Positions 42,096 to 49,798 of a stretch of 54,607 nucleotides of DNA are shown here, one piece after another. The stretch's first letter is position 1; each line of letters opens with the position of its first letter. Source of the DNA: a virus; the IMG/VR virus record IMGVR_UViG_3300028027_001528, positions 1 through 54,607 of that record. The stretch is one strand, 5' to 3'. The notes below the pieces were generated by a model. That model worked only from the letters and a program-made list of their open reading frames with translations. It was not told the DNA's origin and did no database searches. Made by a program: the position numbers and the translations under genes.

Positions 42096-42574
42096 AAGAA
42101 AAATTAATACTCGTTATTTTATTGACGACGATGTCAATAACATCACTTTATTCACAAAATCAATTTTCAGATTACGTCCAATACTTAAAGAATGAAACAC
42201 CAAATTTAAAACCATTAGGGTCATTTGTTATGGAATGGTACGGTGTTAAGTATCGTTTGGGTGGTAGCACTAAAAGAGGTATTGATTGTTCCCAATTTAC
42301 CAAAAAACTTTATTGGGAGGTGTATGGTAGGAAATTGGGTAATAATTGTGCTGAACAATGGAAACAAACCTATAGGGTAAAAAAAGACAGTCTAAAGGTT
42401 GGGGACATAGTATTTTTCAGAAGTACTCAAAGTCCAAGTGGTTGGCATTGTGGGTTATATCTTGGTAATGATACGTTTGCACACGCGGCAAATAAAAAAG
42501 AAGGGGTCAAAATAAGTGGCTTATTCGAACCCCGTTACCTTCGTGCATATAAGGGAGCAGGACGTTTAAATTAA
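42092..42574 (+). CDS. Secreted NlpC/P60 peptidase
   Basis: The 160-aa product has a signal peptide (KEKLILVILLTTMSITSLYS-QN) with Bacteroidota-style cleavage before Gln, then a compact NlpC/P60 domain: C66 in GIDCSQF, H119 in GWHCGLYLG and H131 in TFAHAANKK form the cysteine protease triad. Family members cut the D-Glu/meso-DAP bond in peptidoglycan stem peptides. Secretion to the periplasm suggests a role in lysis or wall remodelling without a holin. The domain appears complete. Confidence 0.9.
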   Translation: MKEKLILVILLTTMSITSLYSQNQFSDYVQYLKNETPNLKPLGSFVMEWYGVKYRLGGSTKRGIDCSQFTKKLYWEVYGRKLGNNCAEQWKQTYRVKKDSLKVGDIVFFRSTQSPSGWHCGLYLGNDTFAHAANKKEGVKISGLFEPRYLRAYKGAGRLN

Positions 42575-42699
42575 CGACCTTGACCCCTATATTTCTTCGG
42601 TTTTTGGTCCTTAGGACCGTAAGATTTACGAGCTTTACCTGTAGTCTTTTTACCAAATGACACCTTCATTGCTGAAGAACTTCCTTTCGCTTTTGCCAT
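42571..42699 (-). CDS. Small basic protein, 42 aa
   Basis: A minus-strand frame of 42 codons starts MAKAKGSSSAMKVSFGKKTTGKA and ends KPKKYRGQGR. About a third of residues are Lys or Arg. I have an impression of similar SFGK...KKYRGQGR proteins in Bacteroidota phages, not verified. It ends by overlapping the NlpC/P60 stop by 4 bases. Probably a nucleic acid-binding or virion-associated peptide. Confidence 0.65.
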   Translation of the reverse strand: MAKAKGSSSAMKVSFGKKTTGKARKSYGPKDQKPKKYRGQGR

Positions 42700-42742
42700 A
42701 ATATATATTTTATATTAATAAGTATTTCATAAATATTTTTTG

Positions 42743-42750
42743 TATATTTG
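42743..42750 (+). promoter_or_regulatory. TATATTTG box, Bacteroidota-type -7 element
   Basis: TATATTTG followed by TC fits TAnnTTTG(Y). The start of the first PcfJ-like gene is 19 bases downstream. The leader ends ATTAAACAA, which is shared with leaders at 46185 and 49492. No good -33 TTTG is found. Confidence 0.4.
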
Positions 42751-42769
42751 TCCCATAAACTATTAAACA

Positions 42770-44665
42770 ATGGAAGACGTAATAACTCAAAAATTCAACT
42801 ACGCCACAATTACCCTTTTTAAAGATTACTGTAAAATTGGGGATAAGAAGGAAACTATTAATTTTAATGGAGATTTGGATTTTTTTGAAGATGAGGAGGA
42901 CTTAACCCGAGAAACCACCCCAACAAAGAAACTCACTATTCTTTTTGGAGAACTAAGAAGACCTAAAGTTGGTCGAATGGTCGATTTTCATAAACAGATA
43001 GATAAAAGAAGGACGAGATATTTTTATGGTGATTCTGAGATTGGTGAAAGAGTCAATATGAATTATGCCATCTACAATTTCGAAACGAGAAACGATAGAC
43101 ATATTAAAAGACATTACGGTAATCCATTTAGTGAGATTACGGTAAATGCAATCGAACGTTCTATCAGACGACATGGAGATAAAGTTACCATTAAAATCTA
43201 TCGTCAACACAAACACAGACAATTTAACAGTATCTATTTTAAAAAATCAATGAGTGTTACTTCGGTTACCTTTAATTTAATTACAGGTAATTTCACAACA
43301 CTTAATATGACTAAGGTTGGTAAAAAAACCACCAAAACTTTTAGGACCAACAACTTCAACTATTTAGAACAATCATTTAGGGATGGTGGAATTATTGAGA
43401 TGCGTAAACCATTGGATAAGGATTCGGTTCTTTTGGATGAACACAATCAAACGTTCGATAATAAAAAATTTGTGTCAGTTTTAAATGACGTTTTCAATTT
43501 AAATCAACAAAACATAACATTCAACGGAATATGGTTTGCACAATTAATGTTAGAACGTTTTGTTGAATTAAAAAATATTAAAATTTGTAATGATTACAGT
43601 TATTGGATTAAGATATTTTACCCAACGGAAAAGTTTCTAAAGAAAAACGATAGAAAACTTATAGCATCCATTTTAGATATGTTCGGGATTAAGTCTAAAA
43701 TCACAATTAAAATAATGCATGAAAATAGTAAAATAGATATACAGTCATTAGCTAGATTATGTTATTATTTTGGTGACAACTATTCAAAATATATTGGTAG
43801 TATTGACCCTATTCATTTTTTGAATTCAAGATATGAGAATTCAAATAATTTTGGGGTTTCTAAATTTAACTTTGAGAAAGAATTTAAAAAAGAAAAATTT
43901 TTAATAACCAATATTGAAAAAGAAAATATTGTGAAGATTATTAATAGTTTAAAAATAGAAAATAAAGGATATGTAAGATTAACCAGTGAAAAGGAAACCA
44001 TTATTAATGAGAGATTTATTGGTGATTTACATGATCATTTTAGAATGATTGGAAAATTACGTGAATACGTACCTGATTTACATTTAAAATCAAAACACAT
44101 TAATGAGTTTAACGATGAGCATCATGAGGTATCCAAGATGATGAAATTAATTAAAAAGGGTTGGGAAGTTGAATATCAATTTGCAGATAAAATGGTATCG
44201 GATGTTGAATCACCTATTGATTTAAAAATAAATTTAGGTGATGATAAATTTGGGGACATTACATTCTACCCACACATATTAAAACGTGAGGAGGAATACG
44301 ATGAGGAAGGTAGGTTTATGCATCATTGTGTGGCATCGTATTCTGATAAAGAAAAATCGATAATTATTTCCATAAGAACTGAAAATAAACAAGATAGAGT
44401 TACCTGTGAATTTGATTGTCAAACTGGTACCTTAATCCAAGCTAGACATTTTTGTAATAACCAACCACCCGCAGATATTGAAATGGCGATTGATAAGTTA
44501 AAGGAAAAAACTAAAATCTATGCGAGGATGGGTATTCTACATTCATTAGATAAGAAAAAAGTACCTATTAAAATAAACGGTATTGAGGTGATGTCCGAAC
44601 ATAGAGAACCAAGAAGAATCGACGAATTGATTCAAGAAGAGGTAAGAAGACCAATCCCATTTTAA
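42770..44665 (+). CDS. PcfJ-like protein 1
   Basis: A 631-aa protein whose C-terminal part has the PcfJ-like block EGRFMHHCVASY (about 513-524), then IISIRTENKQDRVTCEFD and LIQARHFCNNQPPAD: conserved Cys and His, an Arg-rich strand and a Q-A-R...N-x-x-P end. The N-terminal 350 residues are basic and unrecognised. PcfJ was named from an Enterococcus conjugative plasmid; its biochemical role is not established. A shorter paralogue follows. Shared regions include KKNDRKLIASILDMFGIKSK against EKNDYKFLPSVLDNYGIKSK. Confidence 0.75.
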   Translation: MEDVITQKFNYATITLFKDYCKIGDKKETINFNGDLDFFEDEEDLTRETTPTKKLTILFGELRRPKVGRMVDFHKQIDKRRTRYFYGDSEIGERVNMNYAIYNFETRNDRHIKRHYGNPFSEITVNAIERSIRRHGDKVTIKIYRQHKHRQFNSIYFKKSMSVTSVTFNLITGNFTTLNMTKVGKKTTKTFRTNNFNYLEQSFRDGGIIEMRKPLDKDSVLLDEHNQTFDNKKFVSVLNDVFNLNQQNITFNGIWFAQLMLERFVELKNIKICNDYSYWIKIFYPTEKFLKKNDRKLIASILDMFGIKSKITIKIMHENSKIDIQSLARLCYYFGDNYSKYIGSIDPIHFLNSRYENSNNFGVSKFNFEKEFKKEKFLITNIEKENIVKIINSLKIENKGYVRLTSEKETIINERFIGDLHDHFRMIGKLREYVPDLHLKSKHINEFNDEHHEVSKMMKLIKKGWEVEYQFADKMVSDVESPIDLKINLGDDKFGDITFYPHILKREEEYDEEGRFMHHCVASYSDKEKSIIISIRTENKQDRVTCEFDCQTGTLIQARHFCNNQPPADIEMAIDKLKEKTKIYARMGILHSLDKKKVPIKINGIEVMSEHREPRRIDELIQEEVRRPIPF

Positions 44666-44695
44666 CTACACAATTCAAATAAATCCATATATATT

Positions 44696-46114
44696 TTGTA
44701 TATGGATTTATTATTTATACACAATCAAGAGAAGAAGGATAAGAAAAGTAAGTCGTTGTCTACGTGTGATTTAAAATTATTCAACGATGATGTTAATATT
44801 ATTTACAAGTCGACATTTGATTTTGATTACCAACGATATGGTAGAAATAAAAAGGTTCTTTTTGAACATGAATTGATTTTAAATAAAAAAACTGGTGACA
44901 TTCACATTACATATAAAATCATCAATGATGGTTTAACGGATATGAAAATGTTTAAATCCACAACCAAACAGAAAAAGAACAATTTTAGTTTATTGTTGGA
45001 CTTAACTGAGAATGGATTTGAAAGGGGAGAAAAGAGAATTGGTTTTTGGGGTGTGAAATATTCAAGAGCGACCTCTAAAATATTAGATTTAATATGCGGT
45101 CTTATAAAAGATAAATTCAAATCTGAATTTATTGTTTCTAAAATTACAAAGGGCGAGTTTGAGGTTAACTTTCTTTATGATATGATTGTTGATTTTCATT
45201 TGGAAATGAAGGGTATCAAAGGACACAACAGTGTCTATTATGACATTCAACACGATTATCCTAAAAAGAAATGGTTGGAGAAAAACGATTATAAATTCTT
45301 ACCATCAGTATTAGACAATTATGGTATCAAATCGAAATATCTAATAGGTGAATTAAACAAACATCATTCTAATAGAAGTATTAAATTAAATTCGTTAAAT
45401 TATATTTGTAAATTATTTGGTGACAACTATCTTGATTATTTAAAGAAAATTAATTGGGAGAAGCATTGTTTTGATTACGCACCAAATAATAAGTTACATC
45501 AATTAAAGAATGACAGTGAAAAAAATTGTATGGTTAACATCATCAATAAATGGGAAAGTGATTCATTAAAAACAGATTCGTTAGTTTATTTAGTTAATAA
45601 GTTATTATCAATTAGAGAATTACTTGAGGTAAGAGGAGTTGATTTAAAATTTAAAGCAAAAAACGATAATGAATTTGATAACCTATTGGAGACATGGTCT
45701 GGTATAAAATTTCATTTTGCTCGAGGTTATAAAGTTAGATATGATTTACCTAAAGAATTTTTAGATGAGATTGAAGAAGATATTTTAATTGATGGGGAAT
45801 CGTTTAAACCAAAAGTATTGGTAACTGAAGAGGATTTTAGGGTTGAGGGATTTAACATGAAAAACTGTATGTCTAAACAGTTTCTCCACGGATCAATATA
45901 CATTTATGTTGGGTTACAATGTAAAAGAAAAAGAATAAATTTACAGTATCGTAAAGGAGGTTTGGTACAATCATATGGTAAAGCCAATACCCCGACTTTG
46001 GAAATGTTTAATGATGCGATTGACATATTAACTCAAAGGTTTAAAAAATACACATATCTTGAGTGGAAAAAAGAAAAATATGACTTCCTAACTAATTCAT
46101 TTTCAATATCTTAA
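44696..46114 (+). CDS. PcfJ-like protein 2
   Basis: The 472-aa protein is a paralogue of the 631-aa protein upstream, sharing EKNDYKFLPSVLDNYGIKSK, LCKLFGDNYLDY-type segments and the C-terminal block VEGFNMKNCMSKQF (about 383-396) with RINLQYRKGGLVQSYGKAN. The HHC of copy 1 is reduced to NC here. An ATG closely follows a TATATTTT-like box. Function unknown; the two copies probably have related but separate roles. Confidence 0.7.
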   Translation: MYMDLLFIHNQEKKDKKSKSLSTCDLKLFNDDVNIIYKSTFDFDYQRYGRNKKVLFEHELILNKKTGDIHITYKIINDGLTDMKMFKSTTKQKKNNFSLLLDLTENGFERGEKRIGFWGVKYSRATSKILDLICGLIKDKFKSEFIVSKITKGEFEVNFLYDMIVDFHLEMKGIKGHNSVYYDIQHDYPKKKWLEKNDYKFLPSVLDNYGIKSKYLIGELNKHHSNRSIKLNSLNYICKLFGDNYLDYLKKINWEKHCFDYAPNNKLHQLKNDSEKNCMVNIINKWESDSLKTDSLVYLVNKLLSIRELLEVRGVDLKFKAKNDNEFDNLLETWSGIKFHFARGYKVRYDLPKEFLDEIEEDILIDGESFKPKVLVTEEDFRVEGFNMKNCMSKQFLHGSIYIYVGLQCKRKRINLQYRKGGLVQSYGKANTPTLEMFNDAIDILTQRFKKYTYLEWKKEKYDFLTNSFSIS

Positions 46115-46150
46115 GAATAATTTAAAAAATATTCTAAATTTTTTTTTGTA
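46114..46150 (+). terminator. Weak intrinsic terminator after the PcfJ pair
   Basis: AGAATA (46114-46119) can pair with TATTCT (46130-46135), extended by A/T pairs, and a run of nine T follows a few bases later. The stem is AT-only beyond two G-C pairs, so it is weak. A promoter begins right after it, as expected at a unit boundary. Confidence 0.35.
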
Positions 46151-46174
46151 TTTCATAAAATATACATAACTTTG
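46145..46174 (+). promoter_or_regulatory. Candidate Bacteroidota-type promoter, TTTG-N18-TAACTTTG
   Basis: TTTG (46145-46148) and TAACTTTG (46167-46174) match both elements of the Bacteroidota consensus at usual spacing, 24 bases before the C5-methyltransferase start. The leader carries ATTAAACAA as in two other units. Confidence 0.5.
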
Positions 46175-46197
46175 TTTCATCATTAAACAAAACAGTT

Positions 46198-47172
46198 ATG
46201 AAATATTTCTCAGTATGTAGTGGAATTGAAGCCGCAACCGTGGCTTGGTCCCCATTAAATTGGAAATGTGAAGGTTTATGTGACTTCGCATCCTTTCCAC
46301 AAAAAGTATTATCACATCACTATCCAACAACCCCATTATTTTCAGACTTAACAAAATTAAACGAACATGAAAGTTACAGAAACATCAGCTTCGACCTATT
46401 GGTCGGAGGAACGCCTTGTCAATCTTTTTCCGATGCTGGACTCAACAAAGGAATGGATGATGTCCGTGGTCAACTCTCCCTTGAGTATGGAAGAATTCTT
46501 AAAGAAAAACGACCAAGATGGTTCATTTGGGAAAATGTCGAAGGCGTTTTTAAAAGCAAACACAAAAAGGCGTTATGTGAAATCATCTCCACTTTCACAG
46601 GTACTAACTTCAAAGCGGAAGACCTCGACAAACAAGGAATTGTCCAAGGAGAAGAATACTCCATCGCTTATAGGGTTTTCGACAGCCAATACTTCGGAGT
46701 TCCCCAACGACGCAAAAGAATCTTCATTGTTGGATATCGTGGAAACAATTGGAAAGTCCCATTCTCCGTACTATTTGAAGAAGGATGTTTTGAAAGCGTT
46801 AAAGAAAAGAATAGAATCAAGAGGGATGAGTACGCCAGAAATATTCTTGGAGAAATTAAACTCGCAGGTACAGTAACCAAATCATATGCACAAACATTAG
46901 TTGATGGATTTGGTAAAGTTTCCACGTCTAACTATTGGATTGATAATGATAGTATTAGAACCTTCACAGAAAGAGAATTGGAAAGACTTCAAGGATTTCC
47001 AGACGGTTACTTAGACTTTGAAGTTGCTGGTAAGAAACCATCATATTCAAGTGTTAAAGGTGCAATTGGTAACTCTATGACAGTCAATGTGATGTACTGG
47101 ATTGGTCAACGAATCAATTTTATTGACAATTATATTGAATCGCAAAAAGTTTTGAAATCTCATAAAAATTAA
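46198..47172 (+). CDS. DNA (cytosine-5) methyltransferase
   Basis: The 324-aa protein has the ordered C5-methyltransferase motifs: I SVCSGIEAATVAW, IV GGTPCQSFSDAG with catalytic C74, VI WENVEGV (E112), VIII PQRRKRIFIVG, IX TFTERELERLQGFPD and X GAIGNSMTVNVMYWIGQRI. The stretch between VIII and IX that usually holds the target-recognition domain is only about 80 residues. It would mark host or phage DNA, protecting it from restriction. A 169-codon second frame lies wholly inside motifs IV to the TRD, which may explain the unusual composition there. Confidence 0.93.
   Translation: MKYFSVCSGIEAATVAWSPLNWKCEGLCDFASFPQKVLSHHYPTTPLFSDLTKLNEHESYRNISFDLLVGGTPCQSFSDAGLNKGMDDVRGQLSLEYGRILKEKRPRWFIWENVEGVFKSKHKKALCEIISTFTGTNFKAEDLDKQGIVQGEEYSIAYRVFDSQYFGVPQRRKRIFIVGYRGNNWKVPFSVLFEEGCFESVKEKNRIKRDEYARNILGEIKLAGTVTKSYAQTLVDGFGKVSTSNYWIDNDSIRTFTERELERLQGFPDGYLDFEVAGKKPSYSSVKGAIGNSMTVNVMYWIGQRINFIDNYIESQKVLKSHKN
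46367..46876 (+). CDS. Nested out-of-frame ORF inside the C5-methyltransferase, probable overprinted gene
   Basis: A 169-codon ATG-to-stop frame runs in the +1 frame within the methyltransferase gene. Its C-terminal half (GFSTANTSEFPNDAKESSLLDIVE, then YYLKKDVLKALKKRIESRGMSTPE) matches a pattern I recall from many phage proteins: TSEWPNDAxxCSLSDVLE, YFLSxKAxxGILRRAEKRGK-LP. The N-terminal part (ETSASTYWSEE, GSFGKMS) matches the start of the same proteins. The methyltransferase frame over the last 90 bases is low in conserved motifs, so selection may favour the nested frame there. Function unknown; I cannot confirm the family without a search. Confidence 0.5.
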   Translation: MKVTETSASTYWSEERLVNLFPMLDSTKEWMMSVVNSPLSMEEFLKKNDQDGSFGKMSKAFLKANTKRRYVKSSPLSQVLTSKRKTSTNKELSKEKNTPSLIGFSTANTSEFPNDAKESSLLDIVETIGKSHSPYYLKKDVLKALKKRIESRGMSTPEIFLEKLNSQVQ

Positions 47173-47184
47173 CTATATTAGATT

Positions 47185-47349
47185 ATGCAACAGAAAGAAT
47201 CAAAAACAAACAGTCACTTTTGGATAAGTTTTATTAAATCCGTTATCAGATTTGTGGCTTGTTATTTCTTATTTAATGGTGATCTTAGAAGTTCGGCTTT
47301 GTTATTTGCTTTAGCTGAAGGTCTAGGTATTGCTGAAGAAATATTTTAA
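47185..47349 (+). CDS. Small membrane protein, 54 aa
   Basis: A 54-codon frame begins 12 bases after the methyltransferase stop. MQQKESKTNSHFWISFIKSVIRFVA gives a basic start and a first helix, then LFNGDLRSSALLFALAEGLGIAEEIF. Its pattern (FW-x-S-x-IKS-x-IR, then ALAEG) matches a small bacterial membrane protein type I have seen in Bacteroidota. Function unknown. Confidence 0.65.
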   Translation: MQQKESKTNSHFWISFIKSVIRFVACYFLFNGDLRSSALLFALAEGLGIAEEIF

Positions 47350-47394
47350 CTATGAATTTTTATTTAACACGAGCATTCGTAAAAAAATTAAAAG

Positions 47395-47694
47395 ATGAAA
47401 ACAAAAGAAAGACCAACAAACAACCTCAACACGGTAGTGTTCAAAGAACTGAACTTCCAACCACATCCAGCGGGAATGGGGCAACAGTGTATAGTTCAAT
47501 TCTCAAATGGATACGGAGCTAGTATTGTACAAGGACCACATACCTATGGTGGAAAAGATGGGTTGTATGAATTAGCTGTCTTTGGTAAAGATGGTCACAT
47601 TACATATAGTACTCCAATTACAGACGATGTACTTGGGTACCTATCGGAACAAGAAGTTGAAAAAACATTATCTGATATCAAAAACTTAGATTAA
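47395..47694 (+). CDS. Unknown phage protein, 99 aa
   Basis: The 99-aa protein carries the block QQCIVQFSNGYGASIVQGPHTYGGKDGLYELAVF, which I recognise as common in hypothetical phage proteins but without function. It is beta-rich and soluble. It overlaps the next gene by one base. The region just upstream also has a 56-codon frame that overlaps it heavily and is probably not real. Confidence 0.75.
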   Translation: MKTKERPTNNLNTVVFKELNFQPHPAGMGQQCIVQFSNGYGASIVQGPHTYGGKDGLYELAVFGKDGHITYSTPITDDVLGYLSEQEVEKTLSDIKNLD

Positions 47695-47987
47695 TGACAA
47701 CCGAAACCAAACTTAGAGCGGGAATTACAATGTCTCTATTGGGATTATTAATGGTAATATTTGCATATTTTGAAAAGGATAGAGTTTACATCGAAACTTC
47801 CAATCAATTAATGTTAACTAGGGATAGTTTATCCAACCAAAAAGCATTATCGGATAGTCTACATGATGAATTATTCATTTCAAAAGTTGAAAACGGTAGA
47901 CATGAATTTACTAGAGATTTTTTCTTTGGTAAACATCCAAAACTACAATTAGAATATGAAAATTATTTACACCACGAAACAGAATAA
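47694..47987 (+). CDS. Small membrane-anchored protein, 97 aa
   Basis: An N-terminal membrane helix (MSLLGLLMVIFAYF) is followed by a helical region (TRDSLSNQKALSDSLHDELF) and an acidic end with LQLEYENYLHHETE. The layout (N-in anchor, periplasmic coil) is like the 125-aa protein at 40398 and like inner-membrane spanins. It overlaps the preceding stop by one base. Function not proven. Confidence 0.62.
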   Translation: MTTETKLRAGITMSLLGLLMVIFAYFEKDRVYIETSNQLMLTRDSLSNQKALSDSLHDELFISKVENGRHEFTRDFFFGKHPKLQLEYENYLHHETE

Positions 47988-47989
47988 AA

Positions 47990-48313
47990 ATGTCGGACGA
48001 GGATTTTAAAAAACACATTAGCGGTGACCTAAATTTAGGTGGAACAAAGTACTTGAATATTAAGGCTAGTACTATCATTAGTATGAATGAACAATTTACG
48101 GTTTATACAGAAGATGGACCAAAGTATTTAAATGTTAACATCAGTGCAGATTTTGATGAAATACCAAAAAAATATCATGAGGTATTTTTAAATGTATTAA
48201 CAGCAAAATACTCAAACTCAGTTTCATTTGGAAACAATCCATTTTCAGAATGTAAACCAGTTCAAAAAAAGAAATGGTGGCAATTTTGGAAGACACAATA
48301 TTTTACAAAATAA
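47990..48313 (+). CDS. Unknown small protein, 107 aa
   Basis: A soluble beta-rich protein (GGTKYLNIKASTIISMNEQF, then DGPKYLNVNISADFDEIPKKYHEVFLNVL) with a repeated KYLN strand and an unusual C-terminal KKKWWQFWKTQYF, a Trp-rich basic tail that may contact membrane or protein. No known family. Confidence 0.65.
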   Translation: MSDEDFKKHISGDLNLGGTKYLNIKASTIISMNEQFTVYTEDGPKYLNVNISADFDEIPKKYHEVFLNVLTAKYSNSVSFGNNPFSECKPVQKKKWWQFWKTQYFTK

Positions 48314-48323
48314 AAATTAACAT

Positions 48324-48476
48324 ATGAAGTATTTTGCATTATCATTTATTGTAACAGGTTTGTGGATTGCTTATGAGATTTGGAGAGCACCACTTTTAGA
48401 AGAAATGGAAGATGGTGGATATAGAACTAAACGACCAACTAAAAAATTAAGTGACTTATGGCGAAAGCGACGTTAG
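48324..48476 (+). CDS. Small single-pass membrane protein, 50 aa
   Basis: A 50-codon frame: hydrophobic MKYFALSFIVTGLWIAYEIW, then RAPLLEEMEDGGYRTKRPTKK and a basic end LWRKRR. It ends 18 bases inside the next gene. Overlap and clear topology support a real gene. Function unknown. Confidence 0.6.
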   Translation: MKYFALSFIVTGLWIAYEIWRAPLLEEMEDGGYRTKRPTKKLSDLWRKRR

Positions 48477-48703
48477 AATATGATTTGAGTGATCCAGATG
48501 ATGTTATGGCACACAAAAGAGCGGTTAAATCTTTAGATATGGCAATGGCTTTGTGGGACATTGTACATAACACCAAAAAAGGTTTAGAATGGTCAATGGA
48601 GGGTAAAGAAATTGACAAATATGATGCTTTGGAATTGGTATATGAAAAGATACATGAAATCTTAAATGACCATAATATTAACACAGACGAACTTATTGAG
48701 TGA
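48458..48703 (+). CDS. Conserved small phage protein, 81 aa
   Basis: The product MAKATLEYDLSDPDDVMAHKRAVKSLDMAMALWDIV...KGLEW...DALELVYEKIHEILNDHNINTDELIE follows a pattern (AxLEFDLxDPDD-x-KSLDMA-x-LWE) that I recognise as frequent in Bacteroidota phages. It is a helical soluble protein. The role is unknown. It lies right before the Fe-S pair in the same string. Confidence 0.75.
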   Translation: MAKATLEYDLSDPDDVMAHKRAVKSLDMAMALWDIVHNTKKGLEWSMEGKEIDKYDALELVYEKIHEILNDHNINTDELIE

Positions 48704-48726
48704 TATTTATCATATAAACAAATACT

Positions 48727-49137
48727 ATGGCATATTCAGATAAGGTCTTAGACCACTACTCAAACCCTAAAAATGTGGGGACACTGGACAAATCCAAACC
48801 AAATGTTGGTACGGGATTAGTGGGTGCTCCTGAGTGTGGTGATGTAATGAGATTACAAATTGAGGTGGTTGACAATATTATAACCGACGCCAAATTCAAA
48901 ACCTTTGGTTGTGGTTCAGCAATAGCATCTTCTTCCGTAGCAACAGAATGGTTAAAAGGTAAGAGTTTAGATGAAGCTGTAACCATTGATAATATGGATT
49001 TGGTTGAGGAATTAAATTTACCGCCAGTAAAAATACACTGTTCAGTATTGGCGGAAGATGCAATTAAATCTGCAATAAACGATTATAGACAAAAACAAGG
49101 ATTAGAACAACTAGTCTTTGGGGAAACTCACATTTAA
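48727..49137 (+). CDS. iscU-like: IscU/NifU-N type Fe-S cluster scaffold
   Basis: The 136-aa protein is a full IscU: ligand residues C37 in APECGDV with D39, C62 in TFGCGSAIASSS and C105 in KIHCSVLAEDAI, plus LPPVK (98-102), the HscA recognition motif. It assembles [2Fe-2S] or [4Fe-4S] clusters from a cysteine desulfurase and passes them to carriers. No IscS, HscA/B or ferredoxin gene is in the window, so host partners are presumably used. It overlaps the A-type carrier gene by one base. Confidence 0.95.
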   Translation: MAYSDKVLDHYSNPKNVGTLDKSKPNVGTGLVGAPECGDVMRLQIEVVDNIITDAKFKTFGCGSAIASSSVATEWLKGKSLDEAVTIDNMDLVEELNLPPVKIHCSVLAEDAIKSAINDYRQKQGLEQLVFGETHI

Positions 49138-49460
49138 TGGTAACAGTATCAGAAACAGCGGCGAAAAAATTAAAGTCACTAATTGAAGAAAGTGGATTCC
49201 AAACCCCATTTGTAAGAGTGGCGGTTAAAGGAGGTGGATGTAGTGGGTTGTCATATGACCTTTCATTTGATACAGAACAACAACCATCGGACACAATTTC
49301 AGAAGATAAGGGAGTACAAATTTTAATAGACAATAAATCATTACTTTATCTTTTTGGTACCGAATTAGAATTTTCAGATGGATTAAACGGAAAAGGTTTC
49401 CAATTCATAAATCCTAACGCATCACGTACTTGTGGTTGTGGTGAGAGTTTCGCTCTTTAA
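49137..49460 (+). CDS. iscA-like: A-type Fe-S carrier, IscA/ErpA family
   Basis: The 107-aa protein has KGGGCSGLSYDL with C35 and the C-terminal CGCGESF with C99 and C101. These are the same three ligand positions as E. coli IscA, and SEDKGVQILIDNKSLLYLFGTELEF matches the core. A-type carriers deliver clusters to apo-enzymes. It is coupled to the IscU gene by a one-base overlap. Candidate clients here are the radical SAM and U32-like proteins. Confidence 0.95.
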   Translation: MVTVSETAAKKLKSLIEESGFQTPFVRVAVKGGGCSGLSYDLSFDTEQQPSDTISEDKGVQILIDNKSLLYLFGTELEFSDGLNGKGFQFINPNASRTCGCGESFAL

Positions 49461-49484
49461 TTTTTTTATTTCAAAAAATTTTTG

Positions 49485-49492
49485 TATATTTT
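49485..49492 (+). promoter_or_regulatory. TATATTTT box before the 93-aa gene
   Basis: TATATTTT resembles the TAnnTTTG box with the last base changed. The leader that follows contains ATTAAACAA as at two other starts. It lies in the only gap after the Fe-S pair. Confidence 0.33.
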
Positions 49493-49516
49493 TATTAAAC
49501 AATAAAACATAATATT

Positions 49517-49798
49517 ATGCCAGAATTTACAACCGAGGTTGACATCGACCCAAGTGAGTTCGTTGACTCATGTAGCAACACAGAATTAAAAAGATTAGTT
49601 GAAATCTTAGAAGAAGACGGATACATCCAACCTTCGGAAGAAAAAACAAGTAAAAACAATGGTGTTCGTAGACCAAACGTTAACGACCAAACATTTTGGA
49701 GTGGTCTTGAAAAATTAGCGAAGTGTAGAGATTTATTATCAATCGAAGAGGAGAACTTCATCAACAATCTTGCGAACAAATTTAAACACTTACGTTAA
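49517..49798 (+). CDS. Conserved small phage protein, 93 aa
   Basis: The acidic product starts FTTEVDIDPSEFVDSCSNTELKRLVEILEEDGY, a pattern I recognise in hypothetical phage proteins. The C-terminal half is helical (SGLEKLAKCRDLLSIEEENFINNLANKF). Function unknown. It overlaps the next methyltransferase gene by one base (TAATG). Confidence 0.7.
   Translation: MPEFTTEVDIDPSEFVDSCSNTELKRLVEILEEDGYIQPSEEKTSKNNGVRRPNVNDQTFWSGLEKLAKCRDLLSIEEENFINNLANKFKHLR

Noticed and set aside
42605-42618. GGTCC/GGACC hairpin as a terminator after the NlpC/P60 gene
   Set aside because: It lies inside the small basic gene's coding sequence and has no T run on either side.
47352-47522. A 56-codon frame starting 2 bases after a small gene
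   Set aside because: Most of it lies out of frame under the conserved 99-aa gene, and its composition is poor for a real protein.
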